This document shows positions 34,620 to 46,010 of a stretch of 64,000 bases of DNA, in pieces. The DNA comes from Areca catechu (taxonomy: Eukaryota; Streptophyta; Magnoliopsida; Arecales; Arecaceae). The notes below the pieces were generated by a model. It worked only from the letters and a program-made list of their open reading frames with translations, did not search any database and was not told where the DNA came from. Each line of letters starts with the position of its first letter. Position 1 is the stretch's first letter. The DNA lies in the NCBI GenBank assembly GCA_021397845.1, contig CM038039.1:10452731-10516730 (forward strand), read 5' to 3'. The translations under genes were made by a program, and so were the position numbers.

Positions 34620-35782
34620 TAAGTGGTTTTGCGGGATAACCACCAACCTAATTGATTTTGCAAAGGCTCACCAATAACCTCACTTAGTTTTACAATAGGC
34701 TAACCAAGAACCCTTACAACAAATAAAGTTTAGAAGTAATAAAACAAAGTAAGCTTTCTAAAACAAAGTGGGTATCTCTTTGAAGCTCGATGTAGAGATG
34801 CTTTGAACTTGTTGAAGCCTCTTGAATGCTCAAGAATGGATAATCTTCAATGCTTTTGAAGGTTCTTGAATGCTTGAAGGCTTACTTTAGCTTGAGAGTA
34901 GTTGAATCTTCAAGAATGGGAGTTAAAGCTTACTTTTCTTCTCTCTTCTCAAAACTCTTCAATGGTATTCAATAATATTCAATATGTTGTCATTTGATTT
35001 GATTTGGAGCATATATATACTTTTCCAATGCCTCAAATCCTGTTTCTAGCTGTTATACTTGAAAAACTAGTCGCTGGAGGGCAAATTGGATGAGTTTTGT
35101 GCTTAAAAAACTAGCCGTTACTATTGTCAGAACTTCATGTGTCGACACTTCAGACTGTGAGTCGATACATAAGGTCGACACTTGAGCTTCTTGAGTCGAC
35201 ACCCAATTCAAGTAGCTCCAATCTGATTCTTTAGAAATCTCAGATGTATCGACATTTACTCTGTTGAGTCAACACTTTGAGTCGACACCTTGCTTCCATG
35301 TGTCGACACTTCAACAGTTCTTCAATTTCAGCAAGTTCTGTGGCTTGAAAATCTCAAACGATGTGTTGATCCAGGTGTCGATACTTTGAGTCAACACTTC
35401 AGGTCCATGTGCTGATACTTCATCTATGCCATCTGAAACATTCTTGTATACCGGCCTGAGTCGACACTTCAATTTCATGTATCGACACTTGGTGTCATGT
35501 GTCGATACTTTGAGTCGACACCTTACTGAATTCTTCACTAAAAAGGCTGAACTTGAGCTGAACCATATTTCCACTTAACTTAATCAACCAATCAAGCAGT
35601 TCTTGAGTTTCCAAGTCTTCTTTGAGCAATATTTTTCATTCAAACTTGGCTTCTTCAAACAAATAAGCTTCTTCAAATTAGTGATCATCTTTTTTAACAA
35701 AAATATACTTCAAGAAAATCATTAGTCCTCAACTTATACTTAATCATTTTGCTTATCATAAAAATCAATAAAGGAGTCAACA
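34620..35782 (-). repeat. 3' LTR of the Sirevirus, truncated
   Basis: Ends in plus orientation with GAGTCAACA, matching the end of the right LTR. It aligns with the right LTR only from about 44030 onward, so roughly 0.4-0.45 kb of its outer part is missing. It holds many TCGAcac-type motifs at 35139-35530. Confidence 0.75.
35139..35530. repeat. Array of GTGTCGACACTT-like motifs in the 3' LTR
   Basis: About sixteen copies of (G/T)(A/T)GTCGA(C/T)AC or close variants occur in under 400 bases, many extended to AAGTGTCGACAC palindromes. The same motif is clustered in the 5' LTR at 44558-44870 and inside the element at 38505-38570. Confidence 0.85.
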
Positions 35783-35925
35783 AGAACCATCAGAGTATCA
35801 GAGCTAAAAACAAATTCAAGTATCATGATACTCTAAATAAGTATCCGAGATAAAACATGCTTTAAGATAAGAAAGTCTTCATAAAGCAATTAAAACAAAA
35901 TTTTTGAATAAAAGATTGAAGAGTA

Positions 35926-36058
35926 ATAATACTCCCTCTCAAAAGATAATTCAAAAAATTGATTTTCAAAGAGTTTTCATAAACAAAAAGCTGAATTTAA
36001 AGATTTGAGCAAACTAAATTACACAAAAAAAAGCAAAGGAAGGATTACTCTCCCTCAC
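35926..36058 (-). other. Two purine tracts (polypurine-tract-like) upstream of the 3' LTR
   Basis: On the element strand the purine-rich words TGAGAGGGAGT (plus 35930-35940) and GAGTGAGGGAGAG (plus about 36045-36058) precede the 3' LTR by about 150 and 260 bases. Sireviruses are known for several polypurine-tract-like copies in this position. Neither one directly abuts the LTR. Confidence 0.45.
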
Positions 36059-36408
36059 TCATTGCACTTTTCTTTTTACATTCATTTTTTTTTATTGAAA
36101 ACTCGTATACAAATCTCTTTTACTTTTCACTCAAATCTGTTTTACTTTTTATCTCTCTCTCTCTTACTACTCACTTAATTCTTTCCCTTTTTGTCATCAT
36201 AAAAAAAGGGTTAGAGCAGAGGGAAGGATGAAAACATCATAGAAATTTAGCAATACAATGCCAAGGATAAAACATTGATATATATAAAAGGATTTCATTC
36301 ATTGAAGTACACTTTATACATTGATACAAGTAAAGATACAGAATAGTAAACAGACATAAATGCATACAAGAGTGCTGAAATATAAATTATCTAAACATAA
36401 TGACTATC

Positions 36409-38090
36409 CTAAGCAGATTCCTCATCATCCGATGATCCAATCTCGATCAGTCCGGTATCAGTAAAAGCACGGGATCGTGGCCACAACCATCGTAGATCAG
36501 AGAAACGGGTCCTGGTCGATCTCGATGGAACATGATAGCCTCGTGCACTGCGTCTAATATAAATCCTGCCTTTAGCTGATGCAAAAGAGGTAGAAGCTAT
36601 GTCAGCAGCAGGAACATCATTGACTGGAATGGCAGTATCAAAATCAGTATGAAGGGGGGTGTGATCAAAGATAGGTCCTGAATCAAGATGGTGGAAACCA
36701 GGGGTATAGAATCCTAGTTCCCTGATAAGAGAGGATATATGCAAAGATGAAGAATGAATGATAGGAGTATCAAAAGTTGATGGTATGACAGGAGTAGGTG
36801 CAGGAATGGAAGAAGGATGTGGATTAGATCTGGAAGGTAAGGATGATAGGATCAGAGTCTGAAAAGATGAACTAGATGGATCAGAAATAGGACTCCTAAG
36901 AAGGTCAGCTGCTGCCTCTGGCACTGGCTCATCATCAGATCTGCAATGTCAAACTCATCAAAGTCAGTCTCATCATCATCCAAATCCGGTCCTGGAGCAG
37001 GTGGTGCTGGAGGTGAATTAGCTGGAGCAGAAGGAGCAGGAGCTCTACCTAAAAAAGGTCTAGCCAAGGCAAACAAAATGGCAGAGATCCCATCACTCAG
37101 TCCTCGATGGCTCTCCCTCATCTCCATATCAATCCTGTCGACTCACTGACGAATAATCATCACCTCAGTCTCAATGCGAGCGATCCTATCCTCTAGACTC
37201 TCTGAAACTCTAGGGATATCTGTCTATACTGGCTCAGGTTGAGAAGCTGGCTCAGGCTACGCTGAAGGCTCGGGTTGTGTCTCAGATGTCTCTCTGTGAA
37301 TCTTAGATGGCCTTGCCTCTCCTGAAAAGATACGCTTCTCCTCCACCATATCATCATCTCTGTCAGTGACCTGTCTAGATATGCATCATCTCCACTGGCC
37401 TCTGACAAGCTGATACCCCATCCGGTGCAATGATCTGATGTCATAGACGTCTGTGTGTAATAGATGCCTGTAGGGCTCATCATTCATGACCACTCTGTAA
37501 GCTCTGAATAGTAGTGTCAAACCCATCCCATAGGGTAGACACAATCTCTGACTGATCGATGCCTCGATCAACTGGTGTACCATGAGTACCGGGAGGCATA
37601 CAGGAATGTGTTGTACTAAAGATACCATCACCAGAAGCTCGTGCTCTATGATGAATTCGAAATGGTCGATCTTCGATAGAAGGATCCTGACAACTATATG
37701 GTGCAGCAACCTCATCTCAGGTGATAATCTCGAAGCTACTACAATGGTTCCCTCAAGTAAATCGTCTGTCTCAAAAATGCATTGGAGACCACTGAATCTA
37801 TCAACTGATGCATCCATAACTGATCCTCTCATGGGAATGTCCCATACTCTGCTCAAAATCTCTACTGATACAGAAACATCTCTGTCTCAGACCTGAGCAA
37901 TCCATCCATCACTACCTCGGGCAAGTGAACCGTAGAACTCTCTTATCAGTCCTGGGTAGAATCTCTTTAATAATGAATAAAATGATGCCAAACCTATATC
38001 CCTCAGCCACTGACCTATCCTGAAGTGCTGATGACCAATGAAATCGAAGTCCACTCGGTGACCATCGATAATAGTCTTCGATCCCATCCT
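36409..38090 (-). pseudogene. Extra ORF downstream of pol (putative plant transposon/env-like type)
   Basis: One minus-strand frame stays readable from 38087 to 36852 with only a few stops and then shifts once, giving roughly 560 codons. It contains FYPGLIREFYGSLARG near 37930, a block also seen in the 'putative plant transposon protein' domain of retrotransposon-associated plant ORFs. A heptad-like segment (SLEDRIARIETEV) near 37170-37200 and a Pro/Ser/Asp-rich tail follow. I see no convincing membrane segments, so an envelope role is not supported by sequence. It sits between RNase H and the 3' LTR, as in Sireviruses that carry a third ORF. Confidence 0.6.
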
Positions 38091-38689
38091 GTTTGTTGCA
38101 GGAACAAGGGGTCTGGCAGGAACATCAAGTGCATATGCTGCTCTATCCTCATGCTTTGCCTTTATTCTCCTTTCTTCTTCCTAAATGGATGGTCTTGGAC
38201 ACCGAACAACTTGCTTCCTAGGCCCCACTCTAAAGATACAAGATGGAAAAGCAAGAGGGGAAGAAACCTAGGGTTTCTATGGTGGAATCATAGCAAAACC
38301 GAATGAAGAACAGTGCAAATAGAAGAATGAACAGTGAAAGACCGAAAAGAACCTGTTCCAATCGAAGAAACGATCAATTGAATCCAAGATTGGAAGGAAA
38401 AGGATGATGGAACATGATTAGAGAATGAGTCGGCTCGAGTTGGAGTGAAAAAAATCATAGAAAACCGTTCGTTTACCCTATTTTAGGTCGGTCTATCACC
38501 GTTCAAGTGTCGACTCACGACACAGAGTCAAGTGTCGACACTTCCAGGTGTCGACACTTCGACTTAAAAATTGAGAAAAAATGAAAAATGGACCAATGAT
38601 CAAAATTGAAAGAATTTCAAGCAAATTGAACAAGATTAAAAAGCAATTTTGATAAAAAAAAATGTCAAGGATTGTGAAGAGTTGGAAAT

Positions 38690-40090
38690 TTCAAACAAAA
38701 GGGTTGATGATCCCAAGTTCTCTTCTAATTATACTGAACCGGTCTTCTTGGAGAGGCTTAGTCAATATGTCAGCTGGTTGTATTTCAGTACTAACAAATT
38801 CAAGTATAATATCATTATTTTCAACATGATTTCTAATAAAATGATGTCTAATTTCAATATACTTACTTCTAGAGTACTGAACAGGATTTTTAGTAAAGTT
38901 TATAGCACTAGTGTTGTCACATCTTATGGGTATCTTAATTAGTTTGATTCCAAAATCTTCAAGTTGTTGCTTAATCCATAATATTTGAGTACAACAACTT
39001 CCTGCTACAATATACTTAGCCTCAGCTGTGAATAGTTCAACTGAAGTTTGTTTCTTGCTAAACTAGGAGATTAAGTTAACTCCAAGAAATTGGCAAGTTC
39101 CACTTATGCCTTTTCTATCTAATTTATACCCAGCAAAATCATCATCTGAATAACCAATTAAATCAATAAATGAATCTCTAGAATGCCATAAATCAATATC
39201 AATTGTACCAGATAAGTATTTAAATATGTGCTTAACTGTCAACAGATGAGATTGTTTAGGATCAAACTGATACTTAGCACACATAAAAATACTAAACATG
39301 ATATCTGGTCTACTAGCAGTCAAATATAATAAAGAGCTAATCATTCATCTATATAATTTTTGATCAATTGATTTATCATGTTCATCTTTATCAAGTTTAC
39401 AAGAGGAGCTCATAGGTGTACCTTTTGATCTAGTAGTCTTCATCTCAAATTTCTTTAAGATTTTTCTTGAATACTTATCTTGGTTGATGAAGATTCCATC
39501 CTTGGTTTGCTTGATTTGGAGTCCGAGAAAAAAGTTGAGTTCTTCCATTATGCTCATTTCGAACTCTCCTTGCATAAGCTTAGCAAACTCTTGACATATA
39601 ATTTCATTAGTAACACTGAATATAATGTCATCAACATAAATTTATACTACTAGTAAATCATCATTTTTCTTCTTTAGAAATAATGTAGTGTCAACATGGC
39701 CTCTAGAGAAATCAATTTCAATTAAAAACTTGCTGAGCCTTTCAGACCATGCTCGGGGTGCTTGCTTTAAATCATAAAGTGATTTATGTAATTTAAAAAC
39801 ATGATTAGGATATGCATGATTTTCAAATCCAGGTAGTTGTTCAACAAATACTTCTTCGATAATAAAACCATTTAGAAAAGTACTTTTAACATATATTTGA
39901 AATAATTTGAAGTTCATAAAATATGCAAATGCTAAAAGTAATCTAATTACCTCAAGTCTAGCAATAGGAGCAAAGGTTTCATCAAAATCAATCTCTTCTT
40001 CCTGATTATAGCCTTTGGCAATTAGCTTGGCTTTATTTATAGTTACAATACCATTTTCATCCAATTTATTCCTAAATATATATTTTATGC
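38690..40090 (-). pseudogene. Copia reverse transcriptase and RNase H
   Basis: The minus strand reads TFAPIARLEVIRLLLAFAY, LYDLKQAPRAW, the catalytic YVDD near 39640 directly after an in-frame TAG, then RPDIMFSIFMCAKYQ and the RNase H block GYSDDDFAG. The tail ADILTKPL near 38730 marks the end of Copia RNase H. Stops lie near 39641, 39345 and 39062. The YVDD motif itself is intact. Confidence 0.9.
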
Positions 40091-40174
40091 CAATAATTGA
40101 AACATTAGATGGTCTTTCTATTAGAGTCTAAATATTATTTCTTTCAGACTAATTTAATTCTTCTTGCATGGCAT

Positions 40175-41520
40175 TTATCCAATTAGGATCTTTTCAGCAT
40201 CTTCAAAATATTTTGGTTTAACTTGAGAAACAAAAGCAATATAATTATATTCATTTCTAATTGAAGATCTTATTCTTACCCCTTTTGATGGATCATCTAG
40301 GATTAATTCCTTAGAATGTCCATGAGCATACCTCCACTCCTTGGATAGATCTTGATGCTTTAGTGTGGATTGTATGGCTTCTTCTCTTTCATTTTTATCT
40401 TGATCTTCTTCACTTTGTTGAGAAGGTTGATCATCCAATGTCAGCTTCTTTTACTTTTCAGCACCTATACATGTATAAGAAGTTTTCTCTTTTCTAGAAG
40501 ATTTGTTAGCAGATTCTTTAAAGATTACATGCACAGACTCCTCTAGTACTAAGGTTCTCTTGTTAAAAACTCTGTATGCCCTGCTTCATGTAGAGTATCA
40601 TAAAAAGATACCTTCATCAGACTTGGCATCAAATTTTTCTAAATTATCTTTACTATTATTCATGATAAAACATTTACAACCAAAAATACAAAAATATTTT
40701 AAAGATGGTTTTCTTTATTTCCAAAGCTTATATGGAGTTTTCTTTAAAATAGGACGAATTAAAACATGATTTAAAATATAACAAGCAGTACTAACAGCTT
40801 CAGCCTAAAAATATCTTGGCAAATATTTTTATAAAGCATAGTGCATGCCATTTCTTCTAAAGTACTAATTTTCCTTTCTACAACCCTATTCTATTGAGGT
40901 GTCATAGGTGCAGAAAAATTGTGCTCAATTCTTTTTTCATTGTAAAAGTTTTCAAAATCTTGACTTTCGAATTCAGACTTATGATCACTACGAATGCAAA
41001 TAACTAAAGTACCTTTTTCATTTGAAACATTTCGATAAAACTTCATGAATGCTAAAAATGATTCATCTTTGTGAGCAAGAAATAAAATCCATATAAACCG
41101 TAAAAAATCATCCACTATAACTAATCCATATCTTTTACCTTCTAAGCTAGATGTCTTAGTTGGTCCAAAGAGATCCATATGGAGTAGTTCTAATGGCCTA
41201 GAAGTTGTAACAAAACCTTTAGGTTTAAAAGATATTTTTACTTGTTTTCCAAATTGACATGCTTCACAAATTTTGTCTTTCTCAAAACTAAGTTTTGGCA
41301 AATCTCTTACTAAATCTTTTTTGCAAAGTTTTGATAATAAAAACATGCTTGCATGACCTAATCTACGATGCCAAAGCCAACTAGTTTCATTAATAGTGGA
41401 ATTCATTGCAACCAGGCATTCTCCATTAGGCATTGATAGATTATCCAAATCAACAAGATAGATATTACCATTCCTTTTTCCAATGAATTTCACTTCAATT
41501 TTTACAGGACTAGCAATCAT
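40175..41520 (-). pseudogene. Copia integrase with GAG-pre-integrase domain
   Basis: The minus strand reads WLWHRRLGHAS (pre-integrase HHCC lead) near 41370, CEACQFGKQ for the zinc-binding cysteines, ELLHMDLFGP with the first catalytic Asp, and CIRSDHKSEFES with the second Asp. The Glu follows after a stop in VVERKIS near 40870. The C-terminal part (40175-40800) is broken by several stops. Confidence 0.85.
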
Positions 41521-41699
41521 GCAGAAAGATGATTCGGAAACAACTTGAAAACCTTTATCACAAAATTGGCTAATACTAAGAAGATTAAGCTTTAAACCTT
41601 CAACTAAAAGAACATTATTAATCTAAGTAGTAGGGGAGATATGAACCTTACCAATTCCAATGATTTTTCCTTTATCATTATCACCAAAGGTTACACTCC

Positions 41700-41790
41700 C
41701 TCCATTTATTGCTTCAAGAGAGGTGAATTGCTTCACATCTCCTGTCATGTGTCTTGAGCAACCGCTATCAAGATACCACTATCTTTTATT
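41700..41790 (-). pseudogene. Copia aspartic protease remnant
   Basis: The minus strand reads LDSGCSRHMTGDVKQF at about 41725-41775, with the catalytic Asp-Ser-Gly and the CSRHMTG block typical of Copia proteases. It lies between gag and integrase in the expected order, but flanking frames are broken. Confidence 0.75.
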
Positions 41791-41999
41791 TTCATTGATT
41801 GCAAGACACACTTGCAAAACAAATTAAGTTTTGTTTTTAGGTATCCAAGCCAACTTGGATCCTTTAAGGTTAGTATTAAAAGTGGTTCCTTTTGAAATCC
41901 AAATTCTTCTGCAATCATTAATTTTTTAAAATTACATTGAAAATCTTTATGACTTACTCTTTTGTAAGAAAAGCATGTAATACTAAATGATGCAGGTAC

Positions 42000-43548
42000 A
42001 AAAAAAAAATTAAAATACTTTTACTATTTTTGAGGTCTATAACCTAATCCGGCTTTATTAAAAATAGCTCTTTGATTATTTAAAATAATATTTAGTTTTT
42101 CATAACTATATGTGAATTTTTTAACAAAAAGTTTTATCTTATTAAACTCATCTTTATATTGCTTATTTTTTATTTCAAGATCTTTACTTTTTTCAAAAGT
42201 TCATTATTTGAAACACTTGCTTTAGGTCTTTTTAAAACTTCATTTTCCGTAGATAAAGTATTGTTTTTCTTTTCTAAAACATCAATATTATTTTTCAAAT
42301 CATTGACTTCATTTAAAAGAGTAGTGTTTTCATGTGAAAAATTGTTTGCATGCTTTTTCAACTTTCTATTTTTAGAAATCATCACTTTATGTCATGCATC
42401 AATTCATCAAATATAATTCTTAATTCATCAAAAGTATAATTTATTTCAAGATCAGAATTTACCTCTTCTTCTTTATGTTGTAGTGCCATGAAACATAGAT
42501 TGGCGACTTCAGTTGATTTTTCATCTGAACTGGAGTCCTCACTATCACTCCAGGTCACCATCATTGCATTCTTTCTAAGTTTTTTTCTTGATTTCTTTAG
42601 GAGAGGGCAGTCAAACTTGTAGTGTTCTAGCTTCTTGCACTCGAAGCAGATAGATATCTCCTTCTGTTTATCCTTTTCTTTCTCCTTTTCTTTTTCCTTT
42701 TCTTTGTTTGATTGAAACTTTTTCTTGTAAGAGAATTTCTTTCTTCCCATGAATCTTCTGAATTTTCTAGCTAGAAGCACTTCCTCACTCTCATCTTTTT
42801 CTTCTTCTTCCAATTCATCATTTGAGGATTTTTCTTATGTTGTAGACTTGAAAGCTATCCCCTTTTTCTTCTTGTCCAAATCCATGGACTTTTGTTTCAA
42901 ATTTAGCTCATAAGTCATGAGTGATCCTACTAACTGCTCCAATGATAGTTTGTCAACATCTTTGGCTTCTAGTATAGCTGTCACCTTTGGATCCCAAGAT
43001 GTTGGAAGTGACCTGAGAATTTTATTAACAAGATCGGCATTAGACATAACTTTACCTAAACTTCTCATGCCATTTATAATATTTGTGAATTTGGTGTACA
43101 TGTCAGTGATAAATTTATTTGGTTCCATGCGGAACATTTCATAAGTGTACACTAATATGTTAACCTTAGTGTTCTTCACTTCATCAGTACCCTCATGGGT
43201 AATCTCAAGTGTGTCCCATATTTCTTTGGCAGATGTGCATGTAGAAATCCTATTAAACTCACTAGGATTCAATGCATAATAAAGGAGATTCATTGCTTTT
43301 GCATTAATCTCGGATTGTTTAATATCATTTTCATCCCAATCCTCTTCAAGTTTTGAGATAGAAACACCATTAACCACGACCGAAAGAATATGAGGACCTT
43401 TATCAACAACTTTTCATAAATTATAATCTATAGAATGCATGTAGATTCTCATTCTAGTTTTTCAATGTGTATAATTAGTTTTATTAAAGTATGGAGGTAT
43501 GTTTGAGGCTTGTCCCTCAACTACACTAGTACCAAGAGAGGTTGCCAT
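42000..43548 (-). pseudogene. Copia gag with CCHC zinc knuckle
   Basis: Starts at an ATG at 43548-43546 on the minus strand, with the lead MATSLGTSVVEGQ. The UBN2-type gag core follows (EIWDTLEITHEGTDEVK, ILRSLPTSW, LSLEQLVGSLMTYE). After a stop near 42834 the same frame continues with CFECKKLEHYKFDC, a C-x2-C-x4-H-x4-C knuckle. Lys/Glu-rich stretches flank it. A frameshift near 42385 leads into a coiled-coil-like tail ending AIFNKAGLGY at about 42040. Confidence 0.85.
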
Positions 43549-43591
43549 AGATCTTTACTCAATGCGAGTAGACCTATATACTGATAACGTG

Positions 43592-43603
43592 GCTCTGATA
43601 CTA
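43592..43603 (-). other. Primer-binding site of the Sirevirus
   Basis: The reverse complement is TAGTATCAGAGC, one mismatch from the initiator-tRNA-Met primer site TGGTATCAGAGC, separated from the 5' LTR by two bases. Confidence 0.8.
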
Positions 43604-43605
43604 CT

Positions 43606-45134
43606 TGTTGCCCAATAAACAATCCAAGAAGGGGGGTGAATTGGGTTTTTAAAAATTACTTGCAAGAATATGTGCCAATACAAATATTAAATTAAGTGCT
43701 AGAGTTAGATGAAATAGTATGCTCTTAAAGAGTATACATCAGAAATATAAATGCAACAAATATAAGAGCAAATAAAGAAAGCTAGAGACAATCACAAACA
43801 CAAGTCAAGTATAGTGGTTCGGTGCTTTCCAATGCACCTACATCCACTCCCCAAGATCTACTTGGGAATTCACTATAATCTTCCATGATTACAGTCGATT
43901 AGTTTTCCGAGCTCACTAATGAAAACTATTTTTGGTTTTTACAAGGCTCGCCAAAAGAAATCTCTTGATTTTCAAAGGCTAACTAATAACCTTCTTGGTT
44001 TTCAACTAGGCTTACCAAAAACCTCCTTGGTTTTCAAAGGCTAACCAAAAATCTCCTTGATTTTCAAAGGCTAACCAATAATCTCATTGGTTTTCAAAGA
44101 CTAATCAATAACCTCCTTGGCTTTATTCTTAGGCTTACTAAAAACCCTTACAACAAAGATATGAGATGAATAAAGTAAACAAGAAAAACTTTTTAATGAA
44201 AAGCTGATATCTCTTTGAAACTTGGAGAAGTTGTTTGTCTTGAACTTGATGAAGCCTCAATCAATACTCAAAGGTGTTGGACTTGAATGCTTCTTGATAG
44301 CTTTGAATGTTTGGAGACTTCTATTTGCTTGAAGGTAGTTGTTTTCAATGAATATGAATGAATGCTATTGTTTTTCTTCCTTTTTCTTATTCTCTTTTCA
44401 TCCTCTTTTGTTTTAATTTGATTTGAACCACTTAAATACCATCCTAAGGCCTCAAAGTCGGTTTATGACTGTTAGACACGAAAAATTAGCCGTTGGGAGC
44501 CAAGAGGGCCAAGTTCTGCGTTTAAAAAAGTTAGCCATTATTGTTCCTAAAACTCCAAGTGTCGACACTTCAAGTTGTGAGTCGATACTTAGGGTCGACA
44601 CTTAAGTTCCATGAGTCGACACCTAGTTCAAAATTTTTCTTTGAAGCTCTCTAGAATTCTTAGGTGAGTCGACACTTGACATCCATAAGTCGACACTTCA
44701 GGCAAGTCTGCAGCTTCAGCATGTTCTGTAAGAAATTTGTTTCAGGCCTTGAATCGAATCGTGAGTCGATACTTCAGCTATGCCATCTGAAACTCTTTCG
44801 ACGTGCCGGCTTGAGTCGACACTTGCATTGCCATGAGTCGATACTTAAACTGTGAGTCGACACTTGCTGAGATTTTTTCAAAAATCACTGAACTTCTGTT
44901 GAGACCTTTTTGAGCTAAACTCTTTAAGTCCTTTCAAGCATATCTCAAGTACTTAAGTCTATTTAAAACTGATCTTTCATACATTCAAATGGCTTCTTCA
45001 TCATTTGACAAGCAATCCAATTTAGTTATTTTGATGAGCACCTTTTTCTATTAAACACACTTCAAGAAACATGTTAGTACTCGACTTATACTTAAATATT
45101 TTGCTTATCATCAAAATTAATAACAGAGTCAACA
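43606..45134 (-). repeat. 5' LTR of the Sirevirus
   Basis: In plus orientation it begins TGTTGCCC and ends GAGTCAACA, giving TGTTG...CAACA termini; 1529 bp. It includes a tandem array of ~30-bp units (43965-44150) and a cluster of TCGA palindromes (44558-44870). Confidence 0.85.
43965..44150. repeat. ~30-bp tandem repeat in the Sirevirus 5' LTR, about six units
   Basis: Units of the form 'cttggttttcaaaggctaac' plus about ten bases of 'caataacctc' type follow one another with a period of about 30. The truncated left LTR keeps only two or three units. Confidence 0.8.
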
Positions 45135-45139
45135 TGAAT

Positions 45140-46010
45140 GATATTTTCAATCCATATTCAAAATTTATTATTGTCTAGAACGATGATGTTTCAGTCTTCT
45201 CCAGTTTAATAGAATAATATTTCAAACACCTTCAAACTTTTCTGAACTTAGTAATAAAAAATGGCCCGATTCTTTTTCAATCAAAAATAGATCTTTTCCA
45301 AATAAAAATTAGGTTTCTAGGTTATGACCTAAACTATGGAATCATCAAATTAATCGATAGGTCAATTGAGTTTGCCAATAAGTTTCCAGACACAATCTTA
45401 GATAAAAAATAATTATAGAGGTTCTTAGGCAGTCTAAACAATGTTTCTAACTATATTAAGAACCTAAGGATCTTAGCATAACCACTTTATCAAAGGCTTA
45501 AGAAAAGTGCTTCAAGTTAGACAAAAGAGCATGCCAATATTATGAAACAAATTAAAGCCCAAGTTAGGAGTCTGCCCTGTCTATATCTGCCAAACCCTAA
45601 GGCTCCCAAAATTATTTAAATTGATGCCTCTGAATTAGATTTTGGTGGCATCCTCAAATAAAAAAAATAAAACAAAACAATTGATTCAATTTTACTTTGT
45701 TAGTTGGAATACTACTTAACAGAAGTACTCCACTATCAAAAAAAAAAAAGTTTTGGCAATAGTTTGTGTATTTCAAAGTTTCAAGGTGCTTTGCTTAATC
45801 AAAATTTTTTACTTCGTATTGATTGCAAAGCCACAAAATTTATTTTAGAAAAGGATGTTAAAATTCTAGCTTCAAAACATGTTTTTGCTAGATGGTAAAC
45901 TTTATTATCAGTCTTCAATTTGAGATTGAACACATTAAATGCCAAGACAATTTATTACCCGACTTCTTATCCTATGAGTTTTTACAAGGAACCCAATTCA
46001 ATAGCACCTA
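45140..46010 (+). pseudogene. Caulimovirid-like RT C-terminal end and RNase H
   Basis: Begins within the RT: the YxDD position reads YNDDV near 45185, so the Ile/Val of the usual motif is replaced by Asn (seen directly). FLGYDLNYGIIKLIDRS follows, then a connection part and RNase H with IDASELDFGG near 45620 and RIDCKATKFILEKDV near 45820. Stops interrupt it at about ten places. It lies directly beside the outer end of the Sirevirus LTR, so the insertion was within RT. Confidence 0.7.

Larger units (their letters stand above)
34620..45134 (-). mobile_element. Sirevirus-type Ty1/Copia element, degraded, left LTR truncated
   Basis: On the minus strand the order is 5' LTR (43606-45134), primer site, gag with CCHC knuckle, protease, integrase, RT-RNase H, an additional ORF, purine tracts and a 3' LTR remnant (34620-35782). 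Integrase before RT is the Copia order, and an extra ORF 3' of pol plus several purine tracts fit the Sirevirus lineage. Stops and frameshifts occur in every domain. It is inserted in the opposite orientation to the caulimovirid-like element. A clean target duplication cannot be tested because the left end is deleted. Confidence 0.85.
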
